Shown one piece after another: positions 1 to 4,598 of a stretch of 6,386 nt of DNA (positions are counted from its first letter, which is position 1; every line of letters starts with the position of its first letter). This stretch comes from Desulfobacterales bacterium C00003060 (GTDB lineage Bacteria; Desulfobacterota; Desulfobacteria; Desulfobacterales; C00003060), in assembly GCA_001751085.1 (NCBI GenBank), contig MAXP01000306.1, positions 1 to 6,386 of the forward strand. Reading direction: 5' to 3'. The notes beneath the pieces are model-generated. The model saw nothing but the letters and a program-made list of their open reading frames with translations. It made no database searches and was not told the origin of the DNA. Both the position numbers and the translations under genes were made by a program.

Positions 1-59
1 AAAGTTAGGTCTTACTGACCCTTTGCTGTACCCCAAAAACATTATCTTGAAATCTGTAT
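1..59 (+). repeat. Truncated third copy of the MITE-like element
   Basis: Bases 1-55 are identical to 355-409, that is, to the last quarter of the complete element at 190-413, in the same orientation. The copy ends in CTGTAT where the complete copy has CTATAT. The window edge removes the rest. It includes one terminal inverted repeat (31-59). The perfect 55-base match suggests recent duplication or gene conversion between the two neighbouring copies. Confidence 0.85.
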
Positions 60-189
60 ATTGTTTGGGCACTGAGTATCAGTATCACCGCAAGAAATCG
101 TAGAGCTTTGCAGTAAGGTTTGGTAGATGTGATTTTAGTACCGGATATTCCTACACAATGGGCGAACATGTCAAGCAAATTGATAGGGG
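60..189. other. Spacer between two element copies, no gene recognised
   Basis: About 130 bases separate the two same-orientation element copies. Both strands carry open frames that cross from one repeat into the other: a plus-strand one starting at 120 and a minus-strand one of 73 codons running from 226 to 5. Neither resembles a family I know, and both depend on repeat sequence for a large part of their length. A TTGACA hexamer lies on the minus strand near 165-170, without a convincing -10 partner. Confidence 0.5.
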
Positions 190-413
190 ATATAGTCGTT
201 AAGAAAAAGATTTTGGGGCTCAACATAGCCTCGCAGCAAAAAACAGCGGGTTACGGGTTCCAAGCAAGCTCAGAGCTAAAAGCTCAAGGCTCAAAGAAAA
301 ACCATGATTCTGCTGCTTTGAGCTTTCAGCTTTGAGCCTTCCACTACCAACAACAAAGTTAGGTCTTACTGACCCTTTGCTGTACCCCAAAAACATTATC
401 TTGAAATCTATAT
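190..413 (+). mobile_element. MITE-like element, complete left copy (224 bp)
   Basis: The element is bounded by imperfect 29-bp terminal inverted repeats at 190-218 and 385-413. Both begin ATATAG and end in GGGG when read inward, and 22 of 29 positions match by eye. Another copy lies inverted at 6105-6314, with well over 90 % identity apart from two 7-base length differences. An internal stem pairs 286-296 with 330-340 (AAGGCTCAAAG/CTTTGAGCCTT, perfect 11 bp). No transposase is encoded, and no target duplication beyond a possible TA is visible. It begins seven bases beyond the stop codon of the minus-strand ETF:quinone oxidoreductase gene, so it would lie in that gene's 3' untranslated region. 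The term MITE-like rests on the structure; the family is not identified. Confidence 0.75.
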
Positions 414-419
414 TATTGA

Positions 420-2093
420 CTAAACAACCGCATACCTGGGTCCATCACCTGCCTCCGGGCAGCTCCAGGTTATGTTACCGTATGGGTCCTTGATGTCGCA
501 GGTTTTGCAGTGAAGGCAGTTTGAAGGGTTAAGTTTCAGTCTTTTTTCCCCGGTTTTATCGTCGATCTCCAATTCATAAACATTGCCGGGACAAAACCTT
601 GTGCAGGGACATTGATAGGTCTCAAAACATTCATTCACACACAGACCGGGGTCGTGAACAATCAAATGGCAGGGCTGATCTTCCCTGTGCTGGGTCTTGG
701 ACAAATAAACACCGGTGAGTTTATCTACAAAGAGCGTTCCGTCATATGCCTGCTTCTCGTATACACTTGCAGGGTCGGTCCTAACATCTTTTAGGCGTCT
801 TAAGGTCTTATAGTCCTCCTCAATGGGCAGTCTGTCAGATATGCCCCGTCCGCCAGTCAGATATTGCGCGCCTAAATGCAAGAACTTGACCAGACCTTTC
901 TTGGATACGGCCTGGGTAAAGTTCCTTCCACCGTAAAGCTCTTTCTTGACCCAACTGTCTTCAATGAGCTGTTCGTAACAGCTTAATGCCTCTTGTGCAA
1001 ACCCCTCCTTACTGAATGCCTCTACAATTGCCTCTGCCGCAAGCATGCCTGACTTCATGGATGTATGGATACCTTTGAGCGCCGGCGCATTCAACATAGA
1101 GGCGCTGCCCCCCACAAATAGACCGCCGTCAACGACCAGCTTCGGTATTGAGTAATACCCCCCTGTAACGATCGTCCTGGCGCCCTGCTCAATCACCTGG
1201 CCCCCTGTGATAACCTTACTGATGAACGGGTGTCGCTTGAATCTGATGAATTCTTCATACAGATCCAGCATGGGGTCCTGATAACTCAGCCCCACGATAA
1301 GCCCAACCCCAACCCTGTTGTCCTTCATCTCGTAGAGAAAACCACCGCCGTGGGTATTCAAACCCAGGGGGTAGCCGAGGGTATGGATATCATTGCCCTG
1401 GCTGTTCGAAAAATAATTGGTTTGAGGCAGTTGGATCACCTCTTTAATACCGGTTTCAAATACCTGTGGCATCTTGCCCTCAAAGATACGCAGCTTTTTG
1501 GAAATGGCCTGCAGCAGGCTTCCCCTGGGGCCTTCTCCAAACACAGTCACCTTTGCCAGTATGTCGATACCCGCCTCAAAGTTCGCCTTGGGGGCATTAT
1601 CCTTGCCAACCCCCTTGTCTCCTGTACGAACTCCGATGACGGTGGTTTCGTCCTGGCCGTAGAGTACTTCTTTGCCGGCAAAACCCGGAAAGACATTGAC
1701 CCCAAGATCCTCAGCAGCTTTTCCAAGCCAGGAAACAAACTTGGACAGACTTATGATATGGAACCCCTTGTTGTGCATATATTTGGGAACAAAAGGGACC
1801 TTATAGTGGCGTGTTCCGGTCAAGAAGTGGAATTCATCTCCACGAACGTCTTTCTCTATAGGACAGCCTGCTTCCCTGTAGTCCGGAATAAGCTCTTTAA
1901 GGGCAATCGGGTTCAGAACCGCACCGCTCAATGCATGAGAACCAATGTTCGCCCCCTTTTCGATGAGAGCTACCTCAAGGTCAAGGCCCCTATGCTTGGC
2001 CAGTTTCATCAGGTGAATTGCACCGGCAAGGCTGGCCGGACCTCCACCCACAAACAGCACATCAAATTCTATCTGTTCTCTGACGTTATCCAT
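420..2093 (-). CDS. Electron transfer flavoprotein:ubiquinone oxidoreductase (ETF-QO)
   Basis: This enzyme oxidises reduced ETF and passes electrons to membrane quinone through FAD and one [4Fe-4S] cluster, linking acyl-CoA and related dehydrogenases to respiration. It is 557 residues, normal for the family. The N-terminus has the Rossmann FAD motif GGGPAS (16-21). Family blocks follow: HTLGYPLGLNTHGGGFLYEM (237-256) and GGSASMLNAPALKGIHTSMK (328-347), which match the known protein closely. The C-terminal ferredoxin-like domain holds Cys501, Cys526, Cys529 and Cys532, with the 25-3-3 spacing of the known cluster ligands, then the signature KTCDIKDP. No signal peptide or transmembrane helix is seen, as expected for a monotopic membrane-associated protein. 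The ATG start lies just before the FAD motif and is preceded by a purine-rich GTGGAAAG. The gene is read divergently from the radical SAM gene. No ETF subunit genes (etfA/etfB) are in the window. Additional cysteines (485, 489, 495, 497, 545) surround the cluster region. Confidence 0.96.
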   Translation of the reverse strand: MDNVREQIEFDVLFVGGGPASLAGAIHLMKLAKHRGLDLEVALIEKGANIGSHALSGAVLNPIALKELIPDYREAGCPIEKDVRGDEFHFLTGTRHYKVPFVPKYMHNKGFHIISLSKFVSWLGKAAEDLGVNVFPGFAGKEVLYGQDETTVIGVRTGDKGVGKDNAPKANFEAGIDILAKVTVFGEGPRGSLLQAISKKLRIFEGKMPQVFETGIKEVIQLPQTNYFSNSQGNDIHTLGYPLGLNTHGGGFLYEMKDNRVGVGLIVGLSYQDPMLDLYEEFIRFKRHPFISKVITGGQVIEQGARTIVTGGYYSIPKLVVDGGLFVGGSASMLNAPALKGIHTSMKSGMLAAEAIVEAFSKEGFAQEALSCYEQLIEDSWVKKELYGGRNFTQAVSKKGLVKFLHLGAQYLTGGRGISDRLPIEEDYKTLRRLKDVRTDPASVYEKQAYDGTLFVDKLTGVYLSKTQHREDQPCHLIVHDPGLCVNECFETYQCPCTRFCPGNVYELEIDDKTGEKRLKLNPSNCLHCKTCDIKDPYGNITWSCPEAGDGPRYAVV

Positions 2094-2113
2094 TTTCTTT
2101 CCACTTGACTCCT

Positions 2114-2119
2114 GTTATA
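2114..2119 (-). promoter_or_regulatory. Possible -10 box for the ETF-QO gene
   Basis: On the minus strand TATAAC lies about 20 bases upstream of the ATG. The sequence 18 bases further upstream (TGAACC) is a poor -35 match, so this is only a candidate. A transcript from here would have a very short leader. Repeats begin roughly 100 bases upstream. Confidence 0.25.
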
Positions 2120-2205
2120 TTGTGACCTGTGTTGAGAGGTTCAGCGTTCACGGTTCCGGGTTGAAACGTAACTGGTACTCTTCTCAATAACTCAGGGTTA
2201 GATGT

Positions 2206-2236
2206 CTGGATTCCGGCTTGCGCCGGAATGACGTCA
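2206..2236. repeat. GGATTCC-type palindromic repeat 1
   Basis: Arms ATTCCGGC (2210-2217) and GCCGGAAT (2222-2229) enclose the loop TTGC. The frame CTGGATTCC...GGAATGACG is the layout of short intergenic palindromes common in many Proteobacteria, similar in form to the Neisseria dRS3 type ATTCCC(N8)GGGAAT. Confidence 0.85.
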
Positions 2237-2279
2237 CGAATGAATCAACACCAAGAATATCAATGCGTTAAAAGAATTT

Positions 2280-2387
2280 TGGACTCTCAAGTAAAATTAA
2301 ATTATTTTCACACTGATCCACGAAGAACGATTGTGATTTGCTGTGTGAGCAGTCGAAAACTGACACTTTCCATATCTTGAGAGTCCA
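2280..2387. repeat. Inverted-repeat unit with perfect 12-bp arms
   Basis: TGGACTCTCAAG (2280-2291) is the exact reverse complement of CTTGAGAGTCCA (2376-2387). The enclosed 84 bases are AT-rich on the left and contain a further small inverted pair, TCACAC (2309-2314) and GTGTGA (2343-2348). It could be a tiny non-autonomous element or a structured RNA. No open frame of note lies inside. Its identity is unknown. Confidence 0.6.
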
Positions 2388-2397
2388 TAGTTGTGCC

Positions 2398-2424
2398 GTC
2401 ATGCCGGACTCGATCCGGCATCCA
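2398..2424. repeat. Palindromic repeat 2 (ATGCCGGA variant)
   Basis: Arms ATGCCGGA (2401-2408) and TCCGGCAT (2414-2421) enclose the loop CTCGA, flanked by GTC and CCAG. It is the same repeat family as its neighbours with a changed stem; paired changes in both arms keep the stem perfect. Confidence 0.8.
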
Positions 2425-2449
2425 GCTTCATTATGCTCTTGGAATTATT

Positions 2450-2501
2450 CTGGATTCCGGTGCCTGCCCTGGACTCCGATCCAGGGTTCGCCGGAATGAC
2501 G
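2450..2501. repeat. Palindromic repeat 3, extended compound stem
   Basis: The outer arms ATTCCGG (2454-2460) and CCGGAAT (2491-2497) enclose an inner perfect stem CCCTGGA (2467-2473)/TCCAGGG (2480-2486). It is a longer version of the same repeat family, and its inner half recurs at 2793-2820. Confidence 0.8.
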
Positions 2502-2518
2502 ATTGGATGCAACTGCCC

Positions 2519-2545
2519 GTCATTCCCGCGAATGCGGGAATCCAG
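2519..2545. repeat. Palindromic repeat 4 (ATTCCCGC/GCGGGAAT)
   Basis: Arms ATTCCCGC (2522-2529) and GCGGGAAT (2534-2541) enclose GAAT. This is the classic form of this widespread intergenic palindrome, with GTC before and CCAG after. It is inverted relative to repeats 1, 3 and 5, which begin CTGGATTCC or TGGATTCC and end GGAATGAC. Confidence 0.85.
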
Positions 2546-2561
2546 AAAAATCAAGAGGTTA

Positions 2562-2589
2562 TGGATTCCTGCTTTCGCAGGAATGACAG
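2562..2589. repeat. Palindromic repeat 5 (ATTCCTGC/GCAGGAAT)
   Basis: Arms ATTCCTGC (2565-2572) and GCAGGAAT (2577-2584) enclose the loop TTTC. The right arm and its flank (2574-2597) recur without change at 2819-2842. Confidence 0.85.
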
Positions 2590-2662
2590 AACTTTAGGCT
2601 GTTCAGTTCCATATCACAATCAAGCCGCCTTTCAAACCCGATTTTCATGACTTGTAAATATT

Positions 2663-2693
2663 CGGTTTACCGGTTTACCGTTTACCCGGTTGG
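2663..2693. repeat. Short CGGTTTAC tandem tract
   Basis: Two adjacent CGGTTTAC units (2663-2670 and 2671-2678) are followed by the related CGTTTACC and CGG. The tract is short and imperfect. No function can be assigned. Confidence 0.6.
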
Positions 2694-2715
2694 ACAAATA
2701 GTAAGCGTTCAGAGA

Positions 2716-2743
2716 TTCAGGGTTCACAGGGTTAGGGTTAGGG
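2716..2743. repeat. GGGTTAGGG-type short tandem tract
   Basis: TTCAGGG, TTCACAGGG and two TTAGGG units follow one another. It looks like a short slippage-prone tract. Similar GTTCA-rich wording occurs near 2141-2163 (GGTTCAGCGTTCACGGTTCC). Confidence 0.55.
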
Positions 2744-2792
2744 AAAAGACTGAAATTAGATCCCCGAAATCCGTATCTTCTCAATAAGTTTG

Positions 2793-2842
2793 TGCCTGCC
2801 CTGGACTCTGATCCAGGGTTCGCAGGAATGACAGAACTTTAG
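2793..2842. repeat. Palindromic repeat 6, mosaic of repeats 3 and 5
   Basis: Bases 2793-2820 match 2461-2488 except one base and keep the stem CCCTGGA (2799-2805)/TCCAGGG (2812-2818). Bases 2819-2842 are identical to 2574-2597. The copy therefore joins the left half of one repeat to the right half and flank of another. Confidence 0.75.
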
Positions 2843-2875
2843 ACTGTCCAGATCCCTGACAATAAATTCAATATC

Positions 2876-2912
2876 TAACCGCACAGGTCCAATTTTTTGA
2901 TCTGTGCGGTTA
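2876..2912. promoter_or_regulatory. Perfect 11-bp hairpin upstream of the radical SAM gene
   Basis: TAACCGCACAG (2876-2886) pairs exactly with CTGTGCGGTTA (2902-2912) around a 15-base T-rich loop. No run of T follows the stem, so it is a poor intrinsic terminator. Its left arm is repeated immediately before the radical SAM start codon (3154-3164), so that copy could pair with the same right arm. The role is unknown: terminator, attenuator part, or end of an inserted element. Confidence 0.5.
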
Positions 2913-2928
2913 CAAAACTATTCAAAAT

Positions 2929-3140
2929 TAATCACGAAAACACGAAAGTACGAAGACACGAAACAAGACATAGAAATCAAGTTACTGGGGGTGGTTGCCT
3001 GAGCTGCGACACATACAGGCATCACATCCTATAAAACCATCACAGTTACTCACGCTCTTTTCGTGTTTTCCATTTTTGCGGCGTTCGCCTTGAGAACATT
3101 CCGTGCTTTCGTGATAATTTTTTTCTTTTTCGTGTGTTGA
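2929..3140. repeat. CACGAA array with inverted counterpart
   Basis: Four 8-base units of (C/T)ACGAANN sit at 2933-2964. Their reverse complement reappears downstream as TTTTCGTGTTTTCC (3059-3072), TTCCGTGCTTTCGTGAT (3099-3115) and TTTTTCGTGTG (3127-3137). The two sides form a loose inverted repeat around an unrelated centre. It looks like an intergenic repeat element inserted just upstream of the radical SAM gene. Confidence 0.6.
3006..3035 (+). promoter_or_regulatory. Candidate promoter for the radical SAM gene cluster
   Basis: GCGACA (3006-3011), an 18-base gap and TATAAA (3030-3035) make a partial sigma-70-type match: 4 of 6 at -35 and 5 of 6 at -10. It would give a leader of about 130 bases containing the inverted CGTG repeats. 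If this promoter is used, the 2876-2912 hairpin is outside the transcript. Confidence 0.3.
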
Positions 3141-3153
3141 ATGCTCTGATGTG

Positions 3154-3167
3154 TAACCGCACAGGTC
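3154..3167 (+). repeat. Direct copy of the 2876-2889 leader segment at the start codon
   Basis: TAACCGCACAGGTC occurs here and at 2876-2889. The following bases (CAATGTTTGA against CAATTTTTTGA) also align with a one-base shift. The copy ends three bases before the ATG at 3171 and contains the only weak ribosome-binding match, AGG at 3163-3165. It may be a target duplication around an inserted element. Confidence 0.65.
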
Positions 3168-3170
3168 GCA

Positions 3171-4370
3171 ATGTTTGAATGGATCAAGAGACAACTGGAC
3201 AAACTGGGCAGCCCGACCCTGGACTGGGTCCAGGTTGAGGTAACGACCGACTGCAACGCATCGTGTATCTATTGTCCCCACACTCTTTTGCAAAACCAGT
3301 GGAAAAACAGGCACATGTCGATAGATCTCTTCCACAGATTGATCCCATTCCTAAGTTATACAGACCTGGTTTATCTGCAAGGGTGGGGGGAACCGCTTCT
3401 TAACAAACATATCTTTGAGATGGTCCGATTTTGCAAGGAGCGAGGGAAACGCGTCGGGTTTACAACAAACGGTATGCTGCTTACTGAAGATAGGATTCGA
3501 ATGCTGGTTGACTTGGAATTGGATATCCTGGGGGTCAGCCTCGCCGGCACCACGGCAGGAACCCATAACCGGATTCGCAAGGGCACCGACTATGATAAGC
3601 TGGTTTTCAATCTTGATCTATTGTCCAAGATCAAAGCTGAGAGAAAAGTCAAGGCCCCGGAGGTGCATCTTGCCTATCTCATGCTAAGATCCAATTTCCA
3701 TGAACTCAAAGAGATCCTTCCCCTTGCAATAAGAGTGGGGGCAAAAGAGATAGTGGCCGGCAACCTGACCTTGATTGTTGATCCTGAACTTTCGGCACAA
3801 GCGATCTTTAACCATTCAGCGAGCATTGAACCGCAAAAACGAGCTAACAAATCTAAAAACGGCAAACTTCCTTACGGTCGAAGATCCCCCACAGCTTGCC
3901 CGCCGGGGCGTAGGGCCCTATGGGCCGGAGGCTGCGGGGAGCTTCAATACTATCGCTCAAGGCTGGAAGAGATAAGAAAAAGAGCCTGTCGTGAGAATAT
4001 CATTTTTGACTATCACGGCCCAGGCATTGACGACGCCTCTCTCTACTGCCGTGAAAACGTTCGACGTGCGTGCGTTATCAATGTTAACGGCGAAGTGGTT
4101 CCATGCGTCTTCACAAATCCGGTCCTTTGCGAGAACCGTGGACTCGGCAATGGTAGATCCTCCTGTTACATGTTCAAAGGTCAATTCTTTCCGTTAACCG
4201 GGATCTCCTTCGGCAACATACAGAATGAAACCCTGACCAGGATATGGAACAAGAAGGAATATGCCGGATTCAGAGATCTCTTTGACCCCGAGACAGCAAC
4301 AAGACCTGAGCAGATTCTGTCGGAAATGCCGAAATGCTGCGTAAAATGTTACAAAAGACTGGGAGTATGA
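3171..4370 (+). CDS. SPASM-domain radical SAM protein of unknown substrate
   Basis: A cytoplasmic [4Fe-4S] enzyme of 399 residues that should cleave S-adenosylmethionine to start radical chemistry. The cluster motif is CNASCIYC (Cys28, Cys32, Cys35). The SAM-binding GGEP-type motif is GWGEP (71-75), and GFTTNGMLL (96-104) is a typical core strand. The C-terminal half is a SPASM-type auxiliary cluster domain with Cys293, Cys301, Cys312, Cys320, Cys332, Cys389/390 and Cys393, plus FGNIQNETLTRIWN (347-360). Residues 236-258 are Gly/Pro/Arg-rich and are encoded by a DNA palindrome, unlike the rest of the protein. The ATG at 3171 is chosen because the protein then starts about 20 residues before the core, as in relatives; the ribosome site is weak. 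It lies upstream of the small membrane protein and YeiH-like genes and may share their transcript. SPASM enzymes often modify peptides or proteins, but no precursor is evident, so the reaction stays open. Confidence 0.92.
   Translation: MFEWIKRQLDKLGSPTLDWVQVEVTTDCNASCIYCPHTLLQNQWKNRHMSIDLFHRLIPFLSYTDLVYLQGWGEPLLNKHIFEMVRFCKERGKRVGFTTNGMLLTEDRIRMLVDLELDILGVSLAGTTAGTHNRIRKGTDYDKLVFNLDLLSKIKAERKVKAPEVHLAYLMLRSNFHELKEILPLAIRVGAKEIVAGNLTLIVDPELSAQAIFNHSASIEPQKRANKSKNGKLPYGRRSPTACPPGRRALWAGGCGELQYYRSRLEEIRKRACRENIIFDYHGPGIDDASLYCRENVRRACVINVNGEVVPCVFTNPVLCENRGLGNGRSSCYMFKGQFFPLTGISFGNIQNETLTRIWNKKEYAGFRDLFDPETATRPEQILSEMPKCCVKCYKRLGV
3880..3945. repeat. Imperfect palindrome embedded in the radical SAM coding region
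   Basis: The left arm GAAGATCCCCCACAGC (3880-3895) and the right arm GCTGCGGGGAGCTTC (3931-3945) are imperfect inverted repeats, with two mismatches and one extra C. The GC-rich centre contains the palindrome TAGGGCCCTA (3911-3920). The unit spans 66 bases, a multiple of three, and keeps the frame open. It has the look of an intergenic hairpin repeat, and it falls between the radical SAM core and the SPASM cysteines. Confidence 0.65.
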
Positions 4371-4429
4371 GGGCACAATGAGAATTTCGTTGACTTTTTT
4401 GGGGAAATTTTGGAACATGGGATCCTCAT

Positions 4430-4434
4430 GGAGG
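4430..4434 (+). promoter_or_regulatory. Ribosome-binding site deciding the small-gene start
   Basis: GGAGG lies nine bases before the ATG at 4444. It is a strong match and favours that start over the in-frame ATG at 4378, whose upstream sequence (GAGGGCACA) is weaker. Confidence 0.7.
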
Positions 4435-4443
4435 TGGTCGAAG

Positions 4444-4593
4444 ATGAAAGACGCAGATGCAACGAATGACACTCATGAAGTCGAAGAACCGTGGCTGCCC
4501 ATAGAGACAAAACTGGTTGTAAGTTCTGTGGTCGGAGGCATAGCAATACTGATCGTGTTGGCAATTTTTGTGCACATGTTCATCTTGAGGTGA
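4444..4593 (+). CDS. Small single-helix membrane protein (49 aa)
   Basis: No named family is recognised. The protein has an acidic, soluble N-terminus (about residues 1-20, with several Asp/Glu) followed by one hydrophobic helix at about 24-47, ending in Arg at the C-terminus. The charge pattern suggests the N-terminus may face outside, but topology is uncertain. The start at 4444 is chosen for its strong GGAGG; the alternative at 4378 would add 22 residues with Trp and basic residues and gains no domain. The stop codon (4591-4593) overlaps the ribosome site of the YeiH-like gene, which starts only five bases later. Tight spacing and shared membrane location suggest an accessory subunit or stabiliser of the transporter; this is inference. 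Confidence 0.75.
   Translation: MKDADATNDTHEVEEPWLPIETKLVVSSVVGGIAILIVLAIFVHMFILR
4587..4593 (+). promoter_or_regulatory. Ribosome-binding site overlapping the upstream stop codon
   Basis: GAGGTGA lies five bases before the ATG at 4599 and contains the TGA stop of the small gene. It fixes the start of the YeiH-like gene and predicts translational coupling of the two. Confidence 0.8.
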
Positions 4594-4598
4594 AAATA

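Larger units (their letters stand above)
2094..3170. other. Gene-free, repeat-dense divergent intergenic region
   Basis: No convincing gene lies in these 1,077 bases. Open frames here (for example around 2391-2650) read through palindromic repeats and match no family I recognise. The region holds at least six short hairpin repeats of the GGATTCC/GGAATGAC kind, a 108-base inverted-repeat unit, a CGGTTTAC tract (2663-2693), a GGGTTAGGG tract (2729-2743), a CACGAA array and a duplicated leader segment. These are listed separately. It lies between the divergent ETF-QO and radical SAM genes and must hold the promoters of both. Confidence 0.8.

Noticed and set aside
5..226. Minus-strand frame of 73 codons between the two left element copies
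   Set aside because: It starts in one repeat and ends in another and matches no family. Kept only as part of the outward-start observation.
1230..2108. Long open frame of 292 codons on the plus strand inside the ETF-QO gene
   Set aside because: It is antisense to a clearly conserved gene and its translation shows no family features; it follows from the codon pattern of the real gene.
2391..2650. Two overlapping plus-strand frames of 68 and 85 codons in the spacer
   Set aside because: They read through the palindromic repeats (RxSGIQ, FPRMRESR and FRRNDR-like strings), a common source of false small genes, and lack a ribosome site.
2729..2743. Telomere-like GGGTTAGGG sequence as a replicon end
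   Set aside because: Only two or three units inside an ordinary spacer; no hairpin end or replication genes.
2206..2842. CRISPR array from the run of similar palindromes
   Set aside because: Repeat units differ in sequence and orientation and the spacing is irregular; no cas genes are present.
4389..4417. TTGACT as the -35 box of an internal promoter before the small gene
   Set aside because: No acceptable -10 sequence lies 16-18 bases downstream, and the close spacing to the radical SAM gene makes a separate promoter unnecessary.
4444..4593. Small protein as a peptide precursor for the radical SAM enzyme
   Set aside because: The C-terminal half is a plain hydrophobic helix with no Cys, no core-like motif and no protease or export genes nearby; a membrane subunit fits better.
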